This document shows, one piece after another, positions 23,878 to 32,235 of a stretch of DNA of 46,483 bases; position 1 is the stretch's first letter; each line of letters starts with the position of its first letter. A program made the translations under genes and the position numbers. Location: contig JACRCV010000109.1 in NCBI GenBank assembly GCA_016218825.1, positions 1 to 46,483 of the forward strand, given 5' to 3'. The stretch comes from Deltaproteobacteria bacterium (GTDB taxonomy: Bacteria; Myxococcota; XYA12-FULL-58-9). The notes under the pieces are model-generated. The model had not been told where the DNA came from. It saw only the letters and a list, made by a program, of their open reading frames with translations, and did not search any database.

Positions 23878-25245
23878 ATGTCAGAGACCGGTGAGAAAGT
23901 CGCGACGGGTGCCAGAGCTCGGGGCAGGAAGAACGCCGGCGTGCCGGCGGCAGGGCGCGGGCCCGACCTCGAGCTCGAGGTGAAGCGCCTGCGGGTCTAC
24001 GCCGAGAACGTCGACAAGCAGGTGATGTTGTTGGGGAACGAGTTGGCGTTCGCCAACTGCGTCAAGTACGGGCTGGTGGAGCCGTTCTTCACCACCGACG
24101 CGGCTTTCAACGTCACCTACATCAACGGCAACATGCTGGCGCTCTGCGGTCGCAAGCGCGACGCCTCCAAGCTGACGCTCGACGACGTGTTGCGCGTCGA
24201 TGAAGAGGACGTCGTCGCCGTGGTGCAGGGCTGCGCCAAGACCGGCAAGCCGGCGATGGGCATCAAGGCGACGTTGCACGACGCCGAGGCGGTGCGCCGG
24301 CGTTTCTTGATCAACGCCGGGCCGCTGAAGAAGTCCACCGGCGAGATTGTCGGCATCTACTGCATCCTCCAGGACATCACCGATCTCGAGGGCCTGGAGG
24401 AGCGCAATCGGCTCTTCGACTTAGTGCGCGAAGCGACGGTGACGCTGCGCACCGCGGTCTCTCAGATCTTGAGCACGATCGCGGAGCAGAACGCGAGCTT
24501 GAGCGAGCAGTCGGCGGCGGTGGCCCAGACCACGGCGACGATCAAGGAGACCAGTCAGGCGGCGCAGCAGACCGCCGAGCACGCCCAGAGCGTCATCGAG
24601 TTCGCGGATCGGGCGGAGGAAGTGTCGGGAGAAGGGCAGCACTCGGTCGAGCGCGCGGTCGCCGCGACCAAGGAGGCGCACGACCGGGTGGTCGGCATCG
24701 CCGACAGCGTCGTCGAGCTCTCGGAGCAGGCGTCGCAGATCGGCGAGATCGTCACCACGGTGAGCGAGCTCGCCGACCAGACCAACATGTTGGCGCTGAA
24801 CGCCTCGATCGAGGCCGCCAAGGCGGGAGAGTACGGCAAGGGCTTCGCGGTGGTCGCGGTCGAGATGCGCAAGCTCGCGGAGCAGTCGCAGCGCTCGACG
24901 CACGAGATCCGCGGCATCCTCGGCGAGGTGCAGAAGGTCGTGCGCCAGGTGGTGAAGGCCACCGAGGACGGCAGCGCCAAGGTGGACGAGGGCGTCAAGC
25001 TCTCCGGGGTCGCGGGCGAGAACATCGACAAGCTGGCGCACACGATGGTCGAGTCGTCGCAGGCGGCCAAGCAGATCGCGATGTCGGCGCGGCAACAGTC
25101 GGTGGGCTTCGACCAGGTCTCGAAGGCCATGGGCAACATCGCCCAGGCCACCACCGAGTCGGTCGCCGCGGTGCGGCAGCTGGAGTCGGCGGCCCGCGAC
25201 CTCCGCGGCCTCGCCGAACGGCTCACGGAGCTGGTCCAGGGCTAG
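23878..25245 (+). CDS. Soluble methyl-accepting chemotaxis protein with PAS domain
   Basis: The product is 455 residues. ATG 23878 is chosen for its AGGA site; a TTG at 23848 is possible. A basic N-terminus ([18 protein letters not shown]) leads to a PAS domain at about 60-170 ([20 protein letters not shown] ... [11 protein letters not shown]). The signalling domain has the hairpin tip [20 protein letters not shown], then [16 protein letters not shown]. No membrane span is present, so the receptor is cytoplasmic. Soluble receptors with basic N-termini include FrzCD, which binds the nucleoid. The ligand is unknown; PAS could sense redox state or a cofactor. Confidence 0.93.
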   Translation: MSETGEKVATGARARGRKNAGVPAAGRGPDLELEVKRLRVYAENVDKQVMLLGNELAFANCVKYGLVEPFFTTDAAFNVTYINGNMLALCGRKRDASKLTLDDVLRVDEEDVVAVVQGCAKTGKPAMGIKATLHDAEAVRRRFLINAGPLKKSTGEIVGIYCILQDITDLEGLEERNRLFDLVREATVTLRTAVSQILSTIAEQNASLSEQSAAVAQTTATIKETSQAAQQTAEHAQSVIEFADRAEEVSGEGQHSVERAVAATKEAHDRVVGIADSVVELSEQASQIGEIVTTVSELADQTNMLALNASIEAAKAGEYGKGFAVVAVEMRKLAEQSQRSTHEIRGILGEVQKVVRQVVKATEDGSAKVDEGVKLSGVAGENIDKLAHTMVESSQAAKQIAMSARQQSVGFDQVSKAMGNIAQATTESVAAVRQLESAARDLRGLAERLTELVQG

Positions 25246-25249
25246 AGCC

Positions 25250-27544
25250 ATGCCGCTCGACGTCAACAAGCGCCGGCAGCTGCTCGAGATCTTCCGCGAA
25301 GAAGCGGTGGAGGGTCTGCGCGTCATCAGCCGGAGCCTGATCGCCTGCGAGCAGGCCGATTCGCCCGAGGCCCGTAAGCAAGCGCACGACGAGGTGCGGC
25401 GTCACCTGCACAGCCTCAAAGGGTCGGCGGCCGCGGTCGGGTTGATGGAGCTGCAAGCGCTGATGCACGAGCTCGAGACCTTCCTCGGACCGACCTCGCC
25501 CGAGGACGGTCGGCAAGTCGACATCGCGCTCGCCGCGGTGGAGACCGCGGAGGCCTGGCTGCAGCGCGGCGTCGCCGGCGAAGCCATCAGCGCCGAGGAG
25601 GTCAGCGCCGCGCGCCAAGCGCTCACCGCGCCAGCCACGGCACCCGCCAAGGCTGCGGCGTCACCACCGCCGGCGGTTGCGGCCCCGGCGCCGGTGGCGT
25701 CACCGGTCGTGGCCCCGGCCGCGACGTCTGCAGCAGCGCCGGCGGCTCTCGAGCCAGGTCGGGAGGGGGGCGCGTCGCCGGCGCCGACGGTCCAGGAAGT
25801 CGCGGTGGCGGCGGCGGCCCCGGCGTTGATGCGGGTGGCGACCGAGCGGCTCGATGATCTCCTCGGCAAGGGTGAGGAGCTGGTGGTCGCGGGGGCCAGG
25901 CTCCGGCCCCAGGTGCAGCGCCTCGCCGACCTGGCGGCGGAGATCGAAGCGGTGTTGTTCGAGGTGCGCCGCGCCGAGCGGGCGCGGCGTCGCGGCGGCG
26001 AGCGCGGCGGCAACGACGGCACGCCGCTGACGGCGTGGCGGGAGCGCCTCACCGAGATCAAGAAGCGCCTGACCGGCAGTCGCTTCGAGGTCGCCGCCGA
26101 CCACGAGCGGCTCTCGACCTTGACCACGACGCTGCTCGACGCAGTGCGGGTGATGCGGATGTTGCCGGTCGGCGAGGTCCTGGAGAGCTACGAGCGCGCG
26201 GTCCGCGAGCTGGCGCGCGACCAGGGCAAGAACGTTCGCATGGTGGTGCAGTGCGGCGACGTGCGCCTCGACAAGCGGGTGCTCGACGCGGTGCGGGCGC
26301 CGCTGTTGCACCTGGTGCGCAACGCGGTCGCCCACGGCATGGAGACCCCGAGTGAGCGCCTCACGGCCGGCAAACCGCCGGTCGGCACCTTGCTGCTGTC
26401 GTCGGAGACCCGCGGCAACCGCGTGGCGATCGAGGTCTGCGACGATGGCCGTGGCGTCGACGTCGACGCGGTGCGCCGGGCGGCGACCGAGCGCGGCCTG
26501 GTGCCGGCCGCCGCGGTCGCCTCGTTGTCGGCGGCGGATTCCCTGAACCTGATCTTTCATCCGGGCCTCTCGACCCGGCGCGAGGCCGACACCGCGGCCG
26601 GGCGTGGCGTCGGGCTGTCGGTGGTGTACGAGACCATGGTGCAGCTGCGCGGCGACGTGCGGGTCACGACCACCGCCGGCGGCGGCACGATCTTCAGCCT
26701 GCTCTTGCCCCTGACCTTGGCCGCGACCCGCGGGCTCTTGGTGGCGGTTGGCGGCGAGGTGTTCGCGTTGCCGGTGCCGTCGGTCGAGCGGGTGTTGCGG
26801 GTAGCGGCGACCGACGTCCACCGGCTCCAAGGACGGGAGACGATCGACGACGGCCTCGGGCCGATGCCGCTCGTCGAGCTCGCGTCGCTGTTGCAGCGGG
26901 TCAGCACCGCCGACAAACGCGGCCGCCGCGCCGCGGTCGTCGTGATCACCGCCGATGGGCGGCTGGCGCTCTTGGTCGACAAGATCTTGGACGAGCACGA
27001 GATCATCATGCGCGACCTACCCGGCGGTCTGTCGCACATCGACGTGCTGGCGGGCGGCACCCTCCTCGAGGACGGGCGGGTGGTGCCGGCGCTGAACGTC
27101 GACGGCTTGCTGCGCGCCGCCGCCGCGCGTCCGGTGGCGGCGACGGTCGCGAAAGCCGACAGCCGCCGGATCGTGGTCGCCGACGACTCGCCCACCACCC
27201 GCAGCTTGATCGCCGGCGAGGTCGAGGCCGCCGGGTTCGTGCCTCTCGCCGCCGCCGACGGCCAGCAGGCGCTGCAGCTCTTGGATGACAATGACGCGGT
27301 CGCCTTGATCTCCGACGTCCAGATGCCCAACCTCGACGGCCTGGGGTTGGTGCGCGCGGTGCGCGCCAACCCGCGGATCAAGGACCTGCCGGTGGTGCTC
27401 GTGACCTCGAGAGACTCGGAGGTCGACCGCCAGCTCGGCGCCCAGGCCGGGGCCGACGCCTACCTCATCAAGAAAGAGATCACCGGCGAGCGACTCCTCG
27501 GGGTCCTGGGCCAGCTGTTGCGCCGCAGCGGGAGGGCCACGTGA
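25250..27544 (+). CDS. cheA: Hybrid CheA histidine kinase with C-terminal receiver
   Basis: The product is 764 residues. An Hpt domain with phospho-His H54 (HLHSLKGSAAAVGL) is followed by a Pro/Ala linker (about 125-185) and no recognisable P2. The dimerisation region precedes the ATPase, with N-box HLVRNAVAHG, G1 DDGRGVD and G2 GRGVGLSVV. A CheW-like P5 is followed by a receiver from about 639 (VVADDSPTT, phospho-Asp D689 in ISDVQMPNLDG). The architecture matches FrzE (CheA-CheY). It starts four bases after the receptor stop and overlaps cheB (GTGA). Confidence 0.95.
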   Translation: MPLDVNKRRQLLEIFREEAVEGLRVISRSLIACEQADSPEARKQAHDEVRRHLHSLKGSAAAVGLMELQALMHELETFLGPTSPEDGRQVDIALAAVETAEAWLQRGVAGEAISAEEVSAARQALTAPATAPAKAAASPPPAVAAPAPVASPVVAPAATSAAAPAALEPGREGGASPAPTVQEVAVAAAAPALMRVATERLDDLLGKGEELVVAGARLRPQVQRLADLAAEIEAVLFEVRRAERARRRGGERGGNDGTPLTAWRERLTEIKKRLTGSRFEVAADHERLSTLTTTLLDAVRVMRMLPVGEVLESYERAVRELARDQGKNVRMVVQCGDVRLDKRVLDAVRAPLLHLVRNAVAHGMETPSERLTAGKPPVGTLLLSSETRGNRVAIEVCDDGRGVDVDAVRRAATERGLVPAAAVASLSAADSLNLIFHPGLSTRREADTAAGRGVGLSVVYETMVQLRGDVRVTTTAGGGTIFSLLLPLTLAATRGLLVAVGGEVFALPVPSVERVLRVAATDVHRLQGRETIDDGLGPMPLVELASLLQRVSTADKRGRRAAVVVITADGRLALLVDKILDEHEIIMRDLPGGLSHIDVLAGGTLLEDGRVVPALNVDGLLRAAAARPVAATVAKADSRRIVVADDSPTTRSLIAGEVEAAGFVPLAAADGQQALQLLDDNDAVALISDVQMPNLDGLGLVRAVRANPRIKDLPVVLVTSRDSEVDRQLGAQAGADAYLIKKEITGERLLGVLGQLLRRSGRAT

Positions 27545-28626
27545 TCGTCGTTCTCTTGGTGGCCGCGCGTGCCGACGCCCGCGCCGCGGCGCGCGCCGCC
27601 CTCGAGAGCGCCAGCGACATCGCGGTGTGCGGCGAGAGCGGCAGCGCGCGCGACATCGAGCGCCTGCTGCAGAAGTTCCGCCCCGAGGTCATCATCCTCG
27701 GCAGCAGCCTCGGCAAGGCCGTGCTCCTCGAGGTCACCGAGAGGATCATGCAGGAGACCCCGACCGCGGTGGTGGTGCTCGAGGACGCCGGGCCGGAGGT
27801 CAGCGACCAGGCGGGGTTCGAGGCGCTGCAGCGCGGCGCGGTGGAGATCGCCCGCAGCCCGGCCGGGGTCGACAGGGCGCGCGCCAAGAGGCTCTCGGCC
27901 GAGCTCGTCGACACCGTGCGGATGGCGAGCCGGGTGCGTTTGATCCGCCGCCGGCCGGTGGTGACGCCGGCCGCGAAGGGCGCGGGTCGTGCGTCGGCGG
28001 TGCGGGCGCTGGTGGCGATCGGCGCGTCCACCGGCGGGCCGCCGGCGTTGGTCCAGATCTTGAGCGCGCTGCCGGCCGCCTTCAGCGCGCCGATCCTCGT
28101 GGTGCAGCACATGACCGACGGTTTCAGCGAGCAGTTCGTCAGCTGGCTGTCGAGCATGGTGCCGCAGCGGGTCATGATCCCCAAGTCGGGAGAGGTCCCC
28201 GAGCCCGGCGTGGTCTACGTCGGCCAGGAGGGCCAGCACCTCGGCGTCAACGCCAACGGCACGCTGCGGGTCTCCGACGATCCACCGTTGAACGGCCACC
28301 GGCCGGCGGCGACCGTGCTGTTCGAATCCCTGGCCGGCTCGAGCATCTCCAACCGCGTCGGGGTGATTCTGACCGGCATGGGTGACGACGGCGCGCGCGG
28401 CCTGGTGGCGCTGCGCCGCTCCGGCGGTTACGTGCTGGCGCAGGACGCGGCCTCGTGTGTCGTCTTCGGCATGCCACAGGCGGCGATCGCGCTCGGCGCC
28501 GCGAACGAGGTCGCGGCCCTCGACGACATCGGACCGCGCCTGTTGGTGCTGATGCTCGACGACACCGCGCGCCAGGACGATCAGAGCCCGGGCCCGGCAC
28601 GGCGCCGGAAGCGGGTGGAGTCGTGA
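27541..28626 (+). CDS. cheB: CheB methylesterase with degenerate receiver domain
   Basis: The product is 361 residues from GTG 27541 (overlapping the cheA stop). The C-terminal esterase (about 155-340) has the catalytic triad S163 (GASTGGP), H190 (VVQHM) and D283 (LTGMGDDGARG). The N-terminal domain folds like a receiver but lacks the acidic pair, and the phospho-acceptor Asp is replaced (VIILGSSLGK, G54). It therefore cannot be switched on by phosphorylation in the standard way. It removes methyl groups from the receptor; its control may be constitutive or by a different partner. Confidence 0.92.
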   Translation: MIVVLLVAARADARAAARAALESASDIAVCGESGSARDIERLLQKFRPEVIILGSSLGKAVLLEVTERIMQETPTAVVVLEDAGPEVSDQAGFEALQRGAVEIARSPAGVDRARAKRLSAELVDTVRMASRVRLIRRRPVVTPAAKGAGRASAVRALVAIGASTGGPPALVQILSALPAAFSAPILVVQHMTDGFSEQFVSWLSSMVPQRVMIPKSGEVPEPGVVYVGQEGQHLGVNANGTLRVSDDPPLNGHRPAATVLFESLAGSSISNRVGVILTGMGDDGARGLVALRRSGGYVLAQDAASCVVFGMPQAAIALGAANEVAALDDIGPRLLVLMLDDTARQDDQSPGPARRRKRVES

Positions 28627-29987
28627 CCGGTCTGCCGGCTTTCAAGCCGTTTCGCCTGGTGCAGAAGGTGCGCGAGGACGGCAAGATCGTGTTCTACGAC
28701 GCGGCGTTCATGCGCGGTACCACGACGCGCCCGGTGGTGTTGAAGGTGTGGCCGACGGCGATCGGCGGCCTCGACAAGCTCGAGGCGCAGCAGTTCGAAG
28801 ACGCGCGCGCCGCCACCGCGCATCCGCACGCCAACGTCGTCGCGGTGTGTGACTTCGGCTGGAACGAGGGCATGAGCTACCTGGCGATCGACTGCGAGCG
28901 CGACCAACGCGACCTCAACAAGCTGCAAAAGCGCGCCCGGGTGCGCAAGCACGGCGTCGACGTCACCGGCGCCGTCAGCATCGCGGTCGAGACCTGCCAG
29001 GCGATGCAGCACCTCGCGAGCAGCTTGCCGGAGGTCAAAGGCGTCAAGCCGATGGTCACGCCCCTCGACATCTGGGTGAGCACCCAGGGCGGCGTCAAGG
29101 TGGTGCCGGTGCGCAGCTTCTTCGCCAGCGCGTTGTCGGCGCGTCAGGTGTTGTACTACCTCGCGCCCGAGCAGGCGGTCGGCGGCGCGGCCACCGAGAA
29201 GAGCGCGGTGTTCGTAATCGCGTCGCTGCTCTTCGAGCTGTTGTGCGGCGAGAAGTTGCTCGGCGAGGGCACCGAGACCGAGATCGTGCAGCGGATGCTG
29301 GAGATCGACACCGACAAGGCGGTCGCCGCGCACCCCGAGATCCCGGCGGCGCTGCAGCCGGTCTTGAGAACCGCCCTCAGCCGCGAGCCCCAACGCCGCC
29401 AACGCGACCCGGCGGCGCTCTCTGCCGAGCTCGCCCAGAGCGTCGGCGCGGCGGTCGTCGAGCACCGCGCCGCGGCGATCCGCGACCTGATCGCCGGCCT
29501 GTTTCCGGAGGAGGCGGCGAGCGCCGGCGCGCTCGGAGAGCTGACGCCGTCGTTCGGGGTGCGGTTGCCGATTGCCGGCTCCGGGCCGGCGCCGGCCGGG
29601 CAGTGCCGCCACAAGGTCCTGGTCGCCGATGACTCGTCCACGATCCGCGCGGTCATCAAGGTCTACCTGGTCGGCAACCAGCTCGACTATCTCGAGGCCG
29701 CCGATGGCCGCGCCGCCTTCGAGCTCGCGCGCCGCGAGCTGCCCCGCCTCATCATCTCCGACATCAACATGCCGGAGCTCAACGGCCTGGACCTGTGCCG
29801 CAAGGTGAAGGCCGACGCGACGCTCGCCAAGACCCCGTTCGTGCTCTTGACCTCGAAGAAGGACGACGAAGACCGACGCCTCGGCGCCGACGCCGGGGCC
29901 GATGCCTACCTCACCAAGCCGGTCGGCTCGGACGAGCTCGAAGAGGTCATCCAGCGCTTGCTGGGGATTACCTTCAAGAAGGCCTAG
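28623..29987 (+). CDS. Pseudokinase-receiver fusion, probable output of the chemosensory system
   Basis: The product is 454 residues from GTG 28623 (overlaps the cheB stop). Residues 1-270 align with Ser/Thr kinases: VVLKVW has the beta-3 lysine K41, YLAPEQ near 179-184 matches the APE motif, and EKSAVFVIASLLFELLCGE matches helix F. The catalytic HRD is absent (MVTPLDIWV near 144-152) and DFG is replaced by PVR near 162, so it is a likely pseudokinase. An intact receiver follows from about 328 (VLVADDSS, D380 in ISDINMP, LLTS, YLTKPV). CheA could phosphorylate it, turning the pseudokinase into a signal-dependent binding module. The stop overlaps the opposing GGDEF gene. Confidence 0.85.
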   Translation: MTGLPAFKPFRLVQKVREDGKIVFYDAAFMRGTTTRPVVLKVWPTAIGGLDKLEAQQFEDARAATAHPHANVVAVCDFGWNEGMSYLAIDCERDQRDLNKLQKRARVRKHGVDVTGAVSIAVETCQAMQHLASSLPEVKGVKPMVTPLDIWVSTQGGVKVVPVRSFFASALSARQVLYYLAPEQAVGGAATEKSAVFVIASLLFELLCGEKLLGEGTETEIVQRMLEIDTDKAVAAHPEIPAALQPVLRTALSREPQRRQRDPAALSAELAQSVGAAVVEHRAAAIRDLIAGLFPEEAASAGALGELTPSFGVRLPIAGSGPAPAGQCRHKVLVADDSSTIRAVIKVYLVGNQLDYLEAADGRAAFELARRELPRLIISDINMPELNGLDLCRKVKADATLAKTPFVLLTSKKDDEDRRLGADAGADAYLTKPVGSDELEEVIQRLLGITFKKA

Positions 29988-30991
29988 GGCGCGGGCTGCT
30001 CTTCGTCGACCACGACGCAGTTGCGGCCGGCGCGCTTGGCGCTGTAGAGCGCGGCGTCGGCAGAGGCGAACAGGCGCCGAATCAGGCCGCTCGGGTCGAA
30101 GCGCTGCAGCTCGCCGTTGGCGCTGGCGATCGTCACGCAGGAGACCCCGACGCTGATGGTGACCGGCGTCAGTCCCATGGTGTCGGCTTGGACCGCGGCG
30201 CGGATCTTCTCGGCCACGACGCGGGCGCCGTCCAAACCGGTGTGGGGAAGGATCACCGAAAACTCTTCGCCGCCGAAACGGGCCAGCACGTCGCTGGTGC
30301 GGATGTTGGCGCGGATGGTCTCGGCGACCGCGCGCAGCACCCGGTCACCCTGCAGGTGGCCGAGCTCATCGTTCACCGCCTTGAAGTGATCGATGTCGAG
30401 CATCAGGCAGGAGACGGTCGGCGGGCCGCCGCGGCTCATCTGCTTGACGTGCTTGCCGACGATCTCGAACAGGAAGCGGCGCGAGTAGGCCCCGGTCAGC
30501 TCGTCGGTCATCGCCAGCTGCTGCAGCCGAAGCTGGGCGCGGCAGATCGTGACCTGGCACCAGACCCGGGCGAACAGGATCCCGGGCGAGTACGGCTTGG
30601 TGACGAAGTCGTTGCCGCCGGCGTTCAGCGCCGCGACCACCATCGACTCGTCGTCTCGGTGCCCGGTGAGGAAGAGCACCGGGATGTGGGCGAGCCCCGG
30701 ATCGGCCTTGAGTCGACGGCAGGTCGAGATCCCATCCATCCCCGGCATCTCGATGTCGAGGATGATGCACTCCGGCAAGTGCGTCTGGCTCTGCGCCTGC
30801 GCCAGACAGGCTTCGCCGCTCGCGGCCATCTCCACCAAGAAGCCTTTTTCCTCGAGGTCGAGGCGCAACGATTCGCGGATCGTGGGGCTGTCATCGACGA
30901 CCAGGACCCGGCCGGGCTCACCGCCTTTTGCCGTCAAAGACTGCGTAATCGCCCTCTCTTTGCTCCCTGTCCAGCCACCCCGACCGGGCAA
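29984..30991 (-). CDS. Response regulator diguanylate cyclase (REC-GGDEF)
   Basis: The product is up to 335 residues. The TTG at 30991 opens the frame; a TTG at 30937 behind GAGAGGG is also possible. The receiver (about 28-145) is intact: VLVVDDSPT, ILDIEMPGMDG, LFLTGH, FVTKPY. The GGDEF domain (about 165-325) has the active RFGGEEFSVI and, five residues earlier, an RTSD inhibitory c-di-GMP site. It makes cyclic di-GMP when phosphorylated. It is convergent with the chemosensory operon, sharing the CTAG that carries both stops, so it may be a second output (inference). Confidence 0.92.
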   Translation of the reverse strand: MPGRGGWTGSKERAITQSLTAKGGEPGRVLVVDDSPTIRESLRLDLEEKGFLVEMAASGEACLAQAQSQTHLPECIILDIEMPGMDGISTCRRLKADPGLAHIPVLFLTGHRDDESMVVAALNAGGNDFVTKPYSPGILFARVWCQVTICRAQLRLQQLAMTDELTGAYSRRFLFEIVGKHVKQMSRGGPPTVSCLMLDIDHFKAVNDELGHLQGDRVLRAVAETIRANIRTSDVLARFGGEEFSVILPHTGLDGARVVAEKIRAAVQADTMGLTPVTISVGVSCVTIASANGELQRFDPSGLIRRLFASADAALYSAKRAGRNCVVVDEEQPAP

Positions 30992-31080
30992 GGGCTGGGT
31001 CGTGACCCCAACAAGCTAACGCGATTGGAGAAGAGCGGCAAGAAGGCGGCCGGGGGGTGAAGGCTCGGGAGCGCGCGCGG

Positions 31081-32235
31081 TCAATCCCCGGCGCGTCTCG
31101 ACGGCGGGCTCGCCGCAGCCTCGGCGCTGGTCTCGGTGGCGACCGGTGCCGTCATCGGGCTGGTCGGCGCCGGCGCCGCCGCGGCGGCCGCGGTCGCCAG
31201 GAGGTCGTAGACCTTCTTGCCCACCTTTGCCATCACGCGCTCGGCGTCACCGAGCTCGACGAAGCTCTTGGTGCACACGACGACGACGACCGGTCGGTCG
31301 GGCTGGACGTAGAGGATGCCGGCGTCGCAGGCGCGCCGGTGTTGGGTGCCGGTCTTGTGTGCCAGCGGCACCGCGGCCTGGAGACCCGACGTCAGGCGGC
31401 GGCGGCCGGTCTCGCACTGCTTCATGATCTCCAGCATCACCGCCGTCGACGCCGGTGACGCCAGGCGGCCCGACACCAGCGCCTCGAGCAGCGCCCCGAC
31501 CGCCTCGACCGGCGCCGAGTTCGCTTCGGTCGCGTAGTAGGCGTCGAACGCCGCCTCGATCTCGCGGCTCCGAAACGCGCGCCCGGCCGCGACGTACTCG
31601 CCCAGGAGCCGGCCCCGGCGCGTCATCGAGCGCGCCGCCCAGAGCTCGTAGTACTGTGCCGGCGACAGCGTCGCGCCGCGCGAGTCGACGCCGCCGAACA
31701 CCCGGCGCCGCACCTCGAGCATGGTCGTGAGCTCCCGAAAGCCGTCGATGCCGGCGCGCCCCAGCATCGCGTTGACGCTCTCGATGCCGATCCTCTTGAG
31801 CACCAGGTCGGTCGCGCCGTTGTCGCTGTGGGTCATCATCAGCCGGATGAGCTCGCGCATCGCGAAGCGCCCCGCCTGTCGGACCTCGTGCGAGCCGTCG
31901 CGCAGGTCGTCCTTGGTCACCTCGAGCTCTTCGTCGAGGCTCAAGCTGCCGGCGTCCACGAGCTGGAACGCGGTGATCATGACCGGGACCTTGACGACCG
32001 ACGCGAGGTAGAACGGGGTGGCGCCGTTGTGGGTGCAGCGCACGCCGGTCGCCAAGTCCTTTACGTAGACCGCCGCCTCACCGTCGAACTCTCGAGAGAT
32101 CTTCGTGATCTCCGACGTCAGGGTCACGGGCCACCGGGTCGGTGCCGCGCTCCCACTCGCGAGCCAACTCACGCAGCTGAGCGTCACGAGCCTTGCCCTC
32201 GCGCTCCTCCTGCTCTCGCGCCGCCCGTTGTGCAT
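31081..32235 (-). CDS. Serine hydrolase of class A beta-lactamase fold
   Basis: The product is 384 residues from ATG 32235; a GTG at 32127 is an alternative. Motifs of the penicillin-interacting family are present: S79-V-V-K82 (LASVVKVP), S137-D-N139 (THSDNGATD) and HKTGT near 290. A clear Glu166 loop was not identified. The N-terminus (RLVTLSCVSWLASGSA) could be a signal peptide. The C-terminus is an Ala/Pro-rich tail. It overlaps the acyltransferase gene by 158 bases with the longer start, which is unusually large. It may act on beta-lactams or cell-wall peptides. Confidence 0.82.
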   Translation of the reverse strand: MHNGRRESRRSARARLVTLSCVSWLASGSAAPTRWPVTLTSEITKISREFDGEAAVYVKDLATGVRCTHNGATPFYLASVVKVPVMITAFQLVDAGSLSLDEELEVTKDDLRDGSHEVRQAGRFAMRELIRLMMTHSDNGATDLVLKRIGIESVNAMLGRAGIDGFRELTTMLEVRRRVFGGVDSRGATLSPAQYYELWAARSMTRRGRLLGEYVAAGRAFRSREIEAAFDAYYATEANSAPVEAVGALLEALVSGRLASPASTAVMLEIMKQCETGRRRLTSGLQAAVPLAHKTGTQHRRACDAGILYVQPDRPVVVVVCTKSFVELGDAERVMAKVGKKVYDLLATAAAAAAPAPTSPMTAPVATETSAEAAASPPSRRAGD

